DNA from: CAYWRO01 sp964460345
GTDB lineage: Bacteria > Planctomycetota > Phycisphaerae > Phycisphaerales > UBA1924
DNA length: 42,779 nt
Assembly: GCA_964460345.1 (NCBI GenBank)
Contig: CAYWRO010000027.1
Coordinates: 1 to 42,779 of the forward strand
Direction of reading: 5' to 3'
The notes under the pieces are model-generated. The model saw only the letters and a program-made list of their open reading frames with translations, did not search any database and was not told where the DNA came from. Both the position numbers and the translations under genes were made by a program. This document shows, one piece after another, positions 7,932-15,588 of the stretch; the first letter of the stretch is position 1, and every line of letters starts with the position of its first letter.

Positions 7932-9221
7932 GTGACCTCCGTCGTCTTCTACTTTCAGGTGCATCAACCGTTCCGCCTGCGGCGGTACACGGTCTTTGAC
8001 ACCGACCCCTTCTACTTCGACAACGACAAGAACCGGCAGATCTGCGAGAAGGTCGCCGAGAAGTGCTATCGCCCGGCGACGTCGCTGCTGCTGGATCTCG
8101 TGAAGCGCCACAAGGGCCGCTTTCGCATCTCCTACGCGATGACCGGCGTGGTGCTGGACCAGCTCGAAGCCTTCTGCCCCGATGTGCTCGACCTGTTCAA
8201 GCGCCTGGCCGACACCGGCTGCTGCGAGTTCATCGGCGAGACCTACCACCACTCCTTGTCGTTCCTGTACAGCCGCGAGGAGTTCACCGAGCAGGTGAAC
8301 CTGCACACGAAGCGCATCCAGGAGCTGTTCGGCCAGACGCCGCGGGTTTTCCGCAACACGGAGTTGATCTACAACAACGACCTGGCCCACTTCATCCATT
8401 CCATGCAGGATGAGTCCGGCCAACCCCGCTGGAAAGGCATCATCTGCGAAGGCGTCGACGGCATTCTCGGCTTTCGCTCGCCCAACTACGTCTACCGCCC
8501 GCCGCACACCGGCCAGGGTCCGGACGGCCGACCCTTCGCCGCATTGCTGAAGAACTACCGCCTGAGCGATGACATCGCCTTCCGCTTCTCCAATCGCGCA
8601 TGGGCGGAGTGGCCGCTCAGCGCCGAGCGGTTCGCGCACTGGGTCAATCAGATCAACGGCGACGGGTACCTCTGCAACCTCTTCATGGATTACGAGACCT
8701 TCGGCGAGCACCAGTGGGCCGACACGGGCATCTTCCAGTTCCTCGAGGCGCTGCCGGAGAAGGTTTTCGACATCAACCCGGGCCACAACCACTTCAACAC
8801 GCCGAGCGAAGCGATCGACCAGTTCGACCCCATCGGGGATTACGACGTCCCGCACATGATCTCATGGGCGGACACGGAGCGGGACCTGACCGCCTGGCTC
8901 GGCAACGCGATGCAGTCCAACGCGCTGCAGGAGACCTATCGCCTGGAGCGCCCGCTGAAGCGCCGTCTCGCCGAAGCAATCAAGGCAGGCGATGAGCACG
9001 AGATCAGCGAAGCGCGCCACGCGCTCAACGACTGGCGCAAGCTCACCACCAGCGACCACTTCTACTACATGTGCACGAAGTACTGGGCCGACGGCGATGT
9101 GCACAAGTACTTCAGCCCGTACGACTCCCCCTACGACTCGTACATCAACTTCATGAACGTGCTGGACAACGTGCGCCAACGCGCCGTCACCCCGGCGAAC
9201 ATCGGCGCCGCCGGTCGCTGA
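7932..9221 (+). CDS. Glycoside hydrolase family 57 alpha-amylase-like enzyme
   Basis: 429 residues starting at GTG. The N terminus (VVFYFQVHQPFRLRRY) is the HQP motif of GH57. Further conserved blocks are GETYHHSL, the RNTELIYNND block that should hold the catalytic nucleophile Glu, and MDYETFGEHQW, which should hold the second acidic residue. Members act on alpha-1,4 (or 1,6) glucans as alpha-amylases, 4-alpha-glucanotransferases or branching enzymes. The compact length and lack of a signal peptide suggest a cytoplasmic amylase acting on glycogen. It is apparently transcribed alone as a leaderless mRNA. Confidence 0.9.
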   Translation: MTSVVFYFQVHQPFRLRRYTVFDTDPFYFDNDKNRQICEKVAEKCYRPATSLLLDLVKRHKGRFRISYAMTGVVLDQLEAFCPDVLDLFKRLADTGCCEFIGETYHHSLSFLYSREEFTEQVNLHTKRIQELFGQTPRVFRNTELIYNNDLAHFIHSMQDESGQPRWKGIICEGVDGILGFRSPNYVYRPPHTGQGPDGRPFAALLKNYRLSDDIAFRFSNRAWAEWPLSAERFAHWVNQINGDGYLCNLFMDYETFGEHQWADTGIFQFLEALPEKVFDINPGHNHFNTPSEAIDQFDPIGDYDVPHMISWADTERDLTAWLGNAMQSNALQETYRLERPLKRRLAEAIKAGDEHEISEARHALNDWRKLTTSDHFYYMCTKYWADGDVHKYFSPYDSPYDSYINFMNVLDNVRQRAVTPANIGAAGR

Positions 9222-9246
9222 CGCTGGAACCGGACGTCGCCTTCCG

Positions 9247-9831
9247 TTATCGCGGCGCAGACACGGCCGTCCGCAGCAGGCTCCGCACCCGGCGTTGCCT
9301 GTACTCCTCGTGCGTCAGGATGTTGAGTTGATCGGAAGCCACCGGCTGCCCAGCGCCCTGCTCAACAGGGGCCGACGGCAGCGCCTGCTGCGGCAGAGGC
9401 CCGGCCCGAAGGCTCTGGCGCGTGTTGACCAGCAGCGGGCTCGTCCCGCCGCGCGGAACGCGGCCCATCTCGCGGAGACCGGGCGGCTCGCCGATGTAGA
9501 TCGTGCTGTTCGGCGGCGGCACGGCGTCCGGCCCTTCGCGCGTTTTGATGTAGTCGGCGCGCGTGAAGACGACCCACACCGCCCCGCTCCGGCGGGCAAA
9601 GCGGCGCTGCCCGTCCGGCCCGGGCGGAAGCTCGTACACCTTGCCGAAACCGAGCGGCACAGCCAGGTCCGCCATCAGATCCACGCGCCCGACCCCCAGC
9701 GGGTTCACATCCTCCACCCCCTGCTCGACGACCCGCAGGTCGGCCGAGAAGTCGGCCGGATCCTCCTGAGCGGACGCCACCGCGGCGATAAGGCCGATCG
9801 CCAGTCCAGCGCTGATGCGGCGCAATGCCAT
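9247..9831 (-). CDS. Secreted hypothetical protein
   Basis: 194 residues, no family recognised. A cleavable signal peptide ends near residue 22 (AAVASAQ|EDPADF). The mature part is polar, with LGFGKVYELPPG and VWVVFTRADYIKTREG segments and a basic C terminus (EEYRQRRVRSLLR). It lies downstream of the TonB-like gene on the same strand with a 90-nt gap and has its own TATCCT box 6 nt before the ATG, so it need not be co-transcribed. Confidence 0.7.
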   Translation of the reverse strand: MALRRISAGLAIGLIAAVASAQEDPADFSADLRVVEQGVEDVNPLGVGRVDLMADLAVPLGFGKVYELPPGPDGQRRFARRSGAVWVVFTRADYIKTREGPDAVPPPNSTIYIGEPPGLREMGRVPRGGTSPLLVNTRQSLRAGPLPQQALPSAPVEQGAGQPVASDQLNILTHEEYRQRRVRSLLRTAVSAPR

Positions 9832-9837
9832 GTCAAA

Positions 9838-9843
9838 AGGATA
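9838..9843 (-). promoter_or_regulatory. -10 box TATCCT of a putative leaderless mRNA
   Basis: The hexamer on the minus strand ends 6 nt before the ATG at 9831. No Shine-Dalgarno is present. Confidence 0.6.
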
Positions 9844-9921
9844 CTCCGCAATGAAGGGGCGATCGGTCCCGCGGCAAAGAAGAGGAACCGGAACGCTGCA
9901 AACGCGTCCCCCCCCGCCTCT

Positions 9922-10881
9922 TCAACGCAGCAGGATCCGGATTACGACGTCGACCGTGGCGTTGGGGTCGGACTGCGGCAACTTCAGCAGCGGCTCGCCC
10001 GCGGCGGTCCAGTTGTAAACCGCCGTGACGACCGGGTCGTCCACGGCCGAATACCGGGACGACTCAAGAAGTTCGACATTCGCCACGCGCCCGAGTCGAT
10101 TGAACGAGATGCGGACGACCGGGTTGGCCGGGTTCGAAATGAGACGGGTGAGGGTCTCGAACTGCGGCTTGCGCGTGCGGATCTCGAGCCCGGAGGCGCT
10201 CACGACCTGGCCGGATTGCAGGCGAACCTCGGCGACGGGCTCGCGCGACGCCGCGGCGGCCTCGCGGTCCGATGGAGCGCCGGGATCGTCCGCCGCCCCA
10301 GCCTGCGGGGCGGGCGGCGTGGGCGCGGGCTGCGCCTCGACGGGTCGGGGCTGAGGCTCCGTGCGGGCCTGCTCCAGCGGGCGTGACTCGGCGGGCCGCT
10401 GCGCCTGCGCGGCCATCATCGCCCGGAGTTGATCGAAGAGCGAGCCAAGCGCCGGCTGGTCGGCGGCTGCAAGGGTGATGTCGGACGCCTCGACGGCATC
10501 AAGCCGAATACCCCCGGCAGGCTCCGGCACGGGCTGCTCGGCCGCCGGGGCAGGTGAGGGCGCCGCCGCGGCGGCCGCCGGGGGCGCGGGTGGCACGGGC
10601 GGCGCAACGGGACCGGCGTTGATGGCCAGCGCGGGCTGGTTGACCTCGGACTCGGGCGCAATGTGCGGATTGGGAGACTCGAAGCCGATCCAGTCAATGC
10701 TGGCCGCACCGGCAGCATCCCCCAGTATTGGGGGTTCACTGGCCGGCTTAGGGGGCTTAGAGACCGCAGCAGCGGCCGCACGAGCATCCTGCCGCTGGGC
10801 GACGATGGCGGCCGTCGCCGCGTGGAGGGCGAGGCTGGCGAGAATGCAGGCCGGGAGCCGGATTGAGCGGTACCCGCTCAT
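9922..10881 (-). CDS. TonB-like periplasm-spanning protein
   Basis: 319 residues. A short N-terminal signal anchor (CILASLALHAATAAIVAQ) carries the SLxLHA pattern typical of TonB/TolA N termini, where the His lies in the membrane segment and contacts ExbB/ExbD. A long Pro/Ala-rich spacer (about 95-215) follows. The C-terminal about 90 residues read like a TonB_C fold (VVRISFNRLGRVANVELLESSRYSAVDDPVVTAVYNW). It probably couples proton motive force to the outer membrane. An ExbD/TolR gene lies 1.8 kb away at 12263-12718, but no ExbB/TolQ gene is in the window. It is preceded by TATCAT 6 nt before the ATG. Confidence 0.75.
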   Translation of the reverse strand: MSGYRSIRLPACILASLALHAATAAIVAQRQDARAAAAAVSKPPKPASEPPILGDAAGAASIDWIGFESPNPHIAPESEVNQPALAINAGPVAPPVPPAPPAAAAAAPSPAPAAEQPVPEPAGGIRLDAVEASDITLAAADQPALGSLFDQLRAMMAAQAQRPAESRPLEQARTEPQPRPVEAQPAPTPPAPQAGAADDPGAPSDREAAAASREPVAEVRLQSGQVVSASGLEIRTRKPQFETLTRLISNPANPVVRISFNRLGRVANVELLESSRYSAVDDPVVTAVYNWTAAGEPLLKLPQSDPNATVDVVIRILLR

Positions 10882-10887
10882 GCCCGG

Positions 10888-10893
10888 ATGATA
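10888..10893 (-). promoter_or_regulatory. -10 box TATCAT of a putative leaderless mRNA
   Basis: The minus-strand hexamer ends 6 nt before the ATG at 10881. No Shine-Dalgarno is present. Confidence 0.6.
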
Positions 10894-11030
10894 CGACCGA
10901 ATCGGCCCCCCCTCGGCGCCTCAAGAATGCCCAGATCTGGGTGGTGGGAAGATTCTCCGCATGTGCAACAGTTAACCCATGCTGCCACTACTGTTTTGAC
11001 AGAGTGTTGAAGTGGCGTTCGCGTCCTGAC

Positions 11031-11052
11031 ATGCCGGATGGTCCGGGCATGC
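11031..11052 (+). promoter_or_regulatory. Leader hairpin upstream of the TlpA-like gene
   Basis: CATGCC-GGA pairs with TCCGGGCATG (one bulge) around TGG, about 33 nt before the ATG at 11086. The rest of the 204-nt gap holds a TTGACA (10996-11001) without a convincing -10 at the usual spacing. Confidence 0.3.
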
Positions 11053-11085
11053 CCGCGTGAAGCCGGCAGTGTAAGGAGAACTGGC

Positions 11086-12216
11086 ATGTTCGCGAAGACG
11101 ATTGCCATTGGTGCTGTTCTGGGACTTTCAAGCATTGGTTTCGCCCAGGGGACGGAGCCGCAGGAAGAGGTCAAGCCGCTGTCGATCGGCGATCCTGCAC
11201 CGAAGCTGGAGATCGGCGAATGGGTCAAGGGTGACCCGATCGAGCAGTTCGAAGAGGGCAAGGTGTACGTCGTCGAGTTCTGGGCGACGTGGTGCGGCCC
11301 GTGCATCGCCGGGATGCCGCACGTGAGCGAACTGCAGCGCGAGTACAAGGACGAGGGCGTCCGCATCATCGGCGTGAACATCTGGGACAACCCCGAGGGT
11401 GTCGCGCCGTTCATGAGCGAGCGCAAGGCGCGCGACGGCTCGCCATTGCCCTCCGGCGATGAGCTGATGGACTACACCGTCGCGATCGAAGCCAAGGACG
11501 ATGATCCGCGCAACGGGCGGATGGCCAAGTCCTGGATGCAGGCCGCCGGGCAGAACGGCATCCCCTCGGCGTTCATCGTCGACCAGGAGACGCGCATCGC
11601 GTGGATCGGCCACCCGATGTCGATGGACGAGCCGCTCAAGCAGGTCGTCGACGGCACGTGGGACGTCGAAAAGGCCGCGGCGGATGCGCGGCGACAGAAG
11701 GAGATCATGGCCCAGGCCGAACCGCTGATCGACGCCTACCGGCAGGCCGCCGGCGCGGGCGACACCTCGGGACAGCTCAAGGCCATCGATGACCTGCTGG
11801 CCCTGGACGAGGAGTCTTTCGCCGGCCTGAAGCACCGCAAACTGCAGATCCTGCTGATCGAACTGAAGCAGCCGCGGGAGGGTTACGCCCTTGCGAAGGA
11901 GATGGTCGATGAGGATTTCAAGGACAACGCGCAGGCCCTTAACGGCATCGCGTGGATGATCCTGACCAACGCTCCCGAAGAAGGTCGCGACACGGCGCTG
12001 GCGCTGCGTGCAGCTCGGCGCGCCAACGAGCTGACCAACAACGAGGATGCATCAATCCTTGATACGCTGGCCAAGGCGTACTTCGAGAGCGGCGACATTG
12101 AGAAGGCCATTGAGCACCAGGAGCGCGCGGTGGCGAAGGCCGCCGACCACCCGGACATGCTCGCCGAGTTGCAGGACCGCCTCAACGAGTACCGCGAGGC
12201 GAAGAACAAGGGCTAA
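11086..12216 (+). CDS. TlpA-family thiol-disulfide oxidoreductase with C-terminal helical repeats
   Basis: 376 residues from ATG 11086, chosen because AAGGAG lies 7 nt upstream and a signal peptide follows directly (MFAKTIAIGAVLGLSSIGFA|QG); an earlier in-frame GTG at 11038 lacks these. The thioredoxin fold begins with the AhpC/TSA-like GDPAPKLEIGEW. The redox site is WATWCGPC, with Cys at residues 70 and 73. The C-terminal half (about 205-370) is helical with a TPR-like pattern (NNEDASILDTLAKAYFESGDIEKAIEHQERAV). It is probably a periplasmic thiol reductase in redox control or cytochrome maturation. Confidence 0.88.
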   Translation: MFAKTIAIGAVLGLSSIGFAQGTEPQEEVKPLSIGDPAPKLEIGEWVKGDPIEQFEEGKVYVVEFWATWCGPCIAGMPHVSELQREYKDEGVRIIGVNIWDNPEGVAPFMSERKARDGSPLPSGDELMDYTVAIEAKDDDPRNGRMAKSWMQAAGQNGIPSAFIVDQETRIAWIGHPMSMDEPLKQVVDGTWDVEKAAADARRQKEIMAQAEPLIDAYRQAAGAGDTSGQLKAIDDLLALDEESFAGLKHRKLQILLIELKQPREGYALAKEMVDEDFKDNAQALNGIAWMILTNAPEEGRDTALALRAARRANELTNNEDASILDTLAKAYFESGDIEKAIEHQERAVAKAADHPDMLAELQDRLNEYREAKNKG

Positions 12217-12224
12217 CCGTCATA

Positions 12225-12243
12225 GTGCACCTGACGGGTGCAC
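12225..12243. terminator. Hairpin between convergent genes
   Basis: A perfect 7-bp stem GTGCACC/GGTGCAC with a 5-nt loop, 8 nt after the TlpA stop and 19 nt before the end of the convergent ExbD gene. It lacks a clear T-tract, so termination efficiency is uncertain. Confidence 0.45.
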
Positions 12244-12262
12244 CGTGAACAAGCAGACTTGC

Positions 12263-12718
12263 TTAAGGCGTCCCGGTTTCGGCCGGGGCGTCTTCGTTTT
12301 GCCTCGCCGGCTCTTCGTGCGTCCGGCCGAGGAGGGCGAAGTTGGTGATCTCCGCGGCGACAAGATCGTTCACAATCTGCATGAGCGTGGCGCTGCGCGA
12401 TCGCGTATCGACGGCGATGAGCAGGCGGGCGTCGGGCCTCTCCGCCAGGCGCTCGGCGACCTGATCAGCGATGCCCTCAACATCCACAGCCACGCCGTCG
12501 ATGTACGCAGCGCCCGCCTCATCAATGGTGATCGTGATCGTGTCAACCCCGGTGGCGGGTGTCGCAGCCCCCAGCCTCGGCAGGGAGACGTTCAGCACAT
12601 CGGCCCGCACCATCAGCAGCAGTGCGAAGACGAAGAAGGTCAGCAGCAGGAACACGACGTCCAGGAGGGGCGTCATCTCCATGCGCGGTTCGGGGCTGGT
12701 GCGGCGAATGCGCCTCAT
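12263..12718 (-). CDS. ExbD/TolR-family biopolymer transport protein
   Basis: 151 residues from ATG 12718. The N terminus has the family signature: basic RRIRRTSPEPRMEMTPLLDVVFLLLTFFVF, where the Asp of PLLDVVF inside the single membrane helix is the proton-carrying residue. The periplasmic part (ITIDEAGAAYIDGVAV ... LLIAVDTRSRSATLMQIVNDLVAAEITNFALL) matches ExbD/TolR. ExbD works with ExbB/TolQ as a stator driven by proton flow. Its start overlaps the stop of the upstream glycosyltransferase (ATGA), so the two are probably translated together. No ExbB partner is adjacent, so it presumably uses one encoded elsewhere. Confidence 0.9.
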   Translation of the reverse strand: MRRIRRTSPEPRMEMTPLLDVVFLLLTFFVFALLLMVRADVLNVSLPRLGAATPATGVDTITITIDEAGAAYIDGVAVDVEGIADQVAERLAERPDARLLIAVDTRSRSATLMQIVNDLVAAEITNFALLGRTHEEPARQNEDAPAETGTP

Positions 12719-14130
12719 CGCGCCTCCCTCACGTATGAACGTCCCGCCCACTGCGTGGGGGTGCCCTCCCGAAGATCCCGAGCCGCCTCGGCGAGAATGC
12801 CGGCGGTCAACCACGCCCCGATCGGATACAGCAGCGCGATGATCGGAGAAGCCCCGGCCCGGACCACAAACGCCGTAATGGCCCCGGCGAAGATCACCAC
12901 CCCCGCCGCGCCGGCGCTCGCCGCCGCGGCGGCCAGCGCCCCGTGCATGTCAAGGGCCAGCACGCCGGTCGCGATCGCCGCGCCGCTCGCCGCCGGGAGC
13001 GCCACACCAATGAGCCGGAGCCGCCCGGCGCTGCGGGCCAGACGCGCCGGCCGGCGGTTGGCCGCCTCCGTGTAAATGCGCTTCCAGCCGCGACGAAACT
13101 GCGGCCACGACTCATACATCCGGCAACGGAGCATCTCGCCGGCGGGGAACAGGCCGATCGGAATCTTCGCCTTCGCGCACAGCCGCGCAAGCTCGATGTC
13201 CTCCAGCAGCGCATGCCGCGCCGCCGCATGCCCCCCCACCCGCTCATAAGCGCTGCGCGCGAACAAGATGAACTGCCCATTGGCAAAGGCGCGCGGACGC
13301 GTGGGATGGTTCGCACGCGTCAGCGGGTACTGGCGCAGAAGCTCAAGCGCCGCCGCGGGCTGGGCCAGGCGCTCAAACCAGGCCTGAACATCCAGCGTGG
13401 ACAGCAGGCTGAGCATGCCAAGCCCCCGATGCCGCAGCAGCGCCACGGTGGCGCGGATGCAGGCCGGGTGAAAACGAGTATCCGCGTCGGCAAACAGCAG
13501 GTAGTCTGCCTCCTGCGCCGCCGGAACGTCGCTCACGCCGCGATGGATCGCGTGGACCTTGCCCGCCCAGTCCGACGGACAACTGGCAATGTTCAGAATC
13601 GTGAACCGGGGCTCCCCCCCCACCCTCGAATCCGCCGCGTCGCCATCGGTTCCCTCCGCGGCGGGAGACGGACCAAACCCCTCGCCGAGCTCTTCGCGAA
13701 GAATCGCCTCCGTCCCATCCGTGCAGCGATCCAGGCAGAAGACCACATGAAACCTGGGGTAATCCTGAGCTTTCAGGGATCGAGCCAGATCGGCGATCGA
13801 CGCCTCCTCGTTGTGCGCGGGGATGATCACGCACACCGAAGGCGCGGCCGCCGCTGAGTCAGCCTTCCCATTGCTCCCCACATCCGGCCCCGGAGCGGCT
13901 TCCGGCAGCCGCAGCCCCGCCGCCGCCGACGGCACGCGCACCGCCGTCCGCACGATGTGGTAGATGATGGCGCTGTAATAGGTTGCGCAGGCGACCGCCG
14001 CGGCGAGCAGGAACACAAGCAGAATCAAAACCGCCAGATGCACGGAAGACGGTAGGGATGCGAGCCTCCGCAGACCGGCCCGGACCCGCCGGCCCCCATG
14101 CCGCCGGGGTGGCTGCGTCCCCACCGGCAT
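12715..14130 (-). CDS. Membrane-bound family 2 glycosyltransferase
   Basis: 471 residues from ATG 14130; a GTG at 14139 is also in frame but would lie inside the likely promoter. A membrane segment at about 25-60 is followed by the GT-A domain with VCVIIPAHNEEASIADL, the metal-binding LLFADADTRFHP, and ALLEDIELARL plus a QFRRGWKR segment for acceptor/processivity. At least two to three hydrophobic helices follow near the C terminus. The pattern NGQFILFARSAYERVGGH resembles glycosyltransferases of the carotenoid (CrtQ-like) and hopanoid-associated (HpnB-like) groups; the substrate cannot be told from sequence. Its 5' end is only 16 bp from the divergent nnrE start. Confidence 0.85.
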   Translation of the reverse strand: MPVGTQPPRRHGGRRVRAGLRRLASLPSSVHLAVLILLVFLLAAAVACATYYSAIIYHIVRTAVRVPSAAAGLRLPEAAPGPDVGSNGKADSAAAAPSVCVIIPAHNEEASIADLARSLKAQDYPRFHVVFCLDRCTDGTEAILREELGEGFGPSPAAEGTDGDAADSRVGGEPRFTILNIASCPSDWAGKVHAIHRGVSDVPAAQEADYLLFADADTRFHPACIRATVALLRHRGLGMLSLLSTLDVQAWFERLAQPAAALELLRQYPLTRANHPTRPRAFANGQFILFARSAYERVGGHAAARHALLEDIELARLCAKAKIPIGLFPAGEMLRCRMYESWPQFRRGWKRIYTEAANRRPARLARSAGRLRLIGVALPAASGAAIATGVLALDMHGALAAAAASAGAAGVVIFAGAITAFVVRAGASPIIALLYPIGAWLTAGILAEAARDLREGTPTQWAGRSYVREAR

Positions 14131-14134
14131 CGCG

Positions 14135-14147
14135 TACACTCAGGTTA
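14135..14147. promoter_or_regulatory. Overlapping divergent -10 boxes between nnrE and the glycosyltransferase
   Basis: On the plus strand TACACT (14135-14140) ends 6 nt before the nnrE ATG at 14147. On the minus strand TAACCT (14147-14142) includes the A of that ATG and would start transcription near 14135, about 5 nt before the glycosyltransferase ATG. Both promoters cannot easily be occupied at once. Confidence 0.5.
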
Positions 14148-15001
14148 TGGCCGAGCACGCGTTTGATGCGCCGGGTGCGGAGGTGTTCGTCTTCTCGCGC
14201 GAGGCGGTGCGCGAGGTGGACCGACGCGCCGTCGAGGAGTTCGGCATCCCCTCCATCGTGCTGATGGAGAATGCAGCGATCCACCTGGCCGACGCCGTGC
14301 TGAACGTCCTGGAAGACGAGGACCAGGAGGACGGCGCTGTCCTGATCGTCGCCGGGACCGGCAACAACGGCGGCGATGGGCTCGCCGCGGCCCGCCACCT
14401 GGCCAACGCGGGCGTGCCGGTGCACATCGTCCTGGCCGGCGCGCCGGAAAAGGCCCGCGGCGACGCCGCCACCAACCTGCGGATCGTTCAGGCGATGGCC
14501 CTCCCGCTGACGGTGGTGGACGAGGCGGACGCCGCCGGGTCGCTGGCGCGCGTGGCCGGAAAGGTGAGCCCGGCGGTGCTCGTCGATGCGCTCTTCGGGA
14601 CAGGATTGACCGGCCCGGTGCGGGGCGCGGCGGGCGCACTGATCGCGGCCATCAACCGGATCCGGGCGGACGGCGTAACGGTGATCGCGGCGGACCTGCC
14701 GTCCGGGCTGGATGCCGAGACCGGCGAAGCCCTGGCCGAAACCGACGACGGCGGACCGGGAGCGGTGCAGGCGGACGTCACCGTCACGTTTGTCGGGTTG
14801 AAACGGGGCTTTCTGACACTTGCGGCGCAGGGGCACGTGGGCGACATCATGGTTGCGGACATCGGCGCCCCGGTGGAACTTGTGGCATCGCTGGGCGAAG
14901 AACTTCCAGAGGAGGTCGAGCGGCCGGGGGATGCGCACGCGGAACCGGGGCGTGTTGCAGACCGTGGCGGCGCGCGCGGACGCGGGAAGGGAGGACGCTA
15001 A
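14147..15001 (+). CDS. nnrE: NAD(P)H-hydrate epimerase
   Basis: 284 residues. The YjeF N-terminal family repairs damaged NAD(P)H hydrates by epimerising S and R forms. Key motifs are the opening SREAVREVDRRAVEEFGIPSIVLMENA, the Rossmann-like GTGNNGGDGLAAARHL (about residues 65-80), DALFGTGLTGPVRG, and DLPSGLDAETGE with its conserved Asp. There is no fused NnrD dehydratase domain. Instead, a basic, low-complexity tail of about 40 residues (GRVADRGGARGRGKGGR) extends past the usual end. The gene is preceded by a TACACT box and no Shine-Dalgarno. Confidence 0.92.
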   Translation: MAEHAFDAPGAEVFVFSREAVREVDRRAVEEFGIPSIVLMENAAIHLADAVLNVLEDEDQEDGAVLIVAGTGNNGGDGLAAARHLANAGVPVHIVLAGAPEKARGDAATNLRIVQAMALPLTVVDEADAAGSLARVAGKVSPAVLVDALFGTGLTGPVRGAAGALIAAINRIRADGVTVIAADLPSGLDAETGEALAETDDGGPGAVQADVTVTFVGLKRGFLTLAAQGHVGDIMVADIGAPVELVASLGEELPEEVERPGDAHAEPGRVADRGGARGRGKGGR

Positions 15002-15118
15002 GGTCGCCGCGGGACGCCCGAGCCCGCCGCGGCAGGCCGACTGGAGAAGAAGGAGGGCATTGACGGGTGCGGAGCGGCTGGGGAGGATTCCGGGATTGAG
15101 CTTGCAGGAGCGCGGCCC

Positions 15119-15580
15119 ATGGCTGTACGAATGGAACTGGCGCGGATCCTGATCCGTGAGTTGAACGACTACCAGATCATCGAGCTGCGCGAGGTCGCAC
15201 CGGTGGAGGGCGGGGGCGAGAACGGCGGCGCGACCGAGTACTCGCAGGTCGAAGGCGGCCGGTCATTCCCGATCGTGATCGGGCTGCCGGAGGCGCAGGC
15301 GATCGAGCGCCGCCTGAAAGGAATCCAGATCAAGCGCCCGCAGACGCACGACCTGCTGATGAACATCCTGTCGGCGCTGGGCGCGAAGCTGGAGTCGATC
15401 GTCATCAACGACCTGTCAGACCACACGTTCTACGCTCTCCTGAACGTGCGGACGAAGGACGGCGAGAAGGTTCAGATCGACTCGCGCCCGAGCGATGCAA
15501 TCGCGCTCGGAATCGCCAACAACATCGCCGTGTACGTCGAAGAGCACGTTCTGGACGCGGCGCAGAGCGAAGACATCTGA
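15119..15580 (+). CDS. Bifunctional nuclease family protein (BFN domain, DUF151)
   Basis: 153 residues, almost wholly the BFN domain: MELARILIRELNDYQIIELREV ... FPIVIGLPEAQAIERRLKG ... RPQTHDLLMNILSALGAKLESIVINDLSDHTFYALLNV ... QIDSRPSDAIALGIANNIAVYV. The RPSDAIALA-like motif is the strongest family mark. Family members have been reported to have DNase and RNase activity; in bacteria the role is poorly defined. An insertion (EGGGENGGATEYSQVEGG) lies near residue 30. AGGAG lies 9 nt before the ATG. The 117-nt gap to nnrE has no recognised feature. Confidence 0.9.
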   Translation: MAVRMELARILIRELNDYQIIELREVAPVEGGGENGGATEYSQVEGGRSFPIVIGLPEAQAIERRLKGIQIKRPQTHDLLMNILSALGAKLESIVINDLSDHTFYALLNVRTKDGEKVQIDSRPSDAIALGIANNIAVYVEEHVLDAAQSEDI

Positions 15581-15588
15581 AACAGCAC

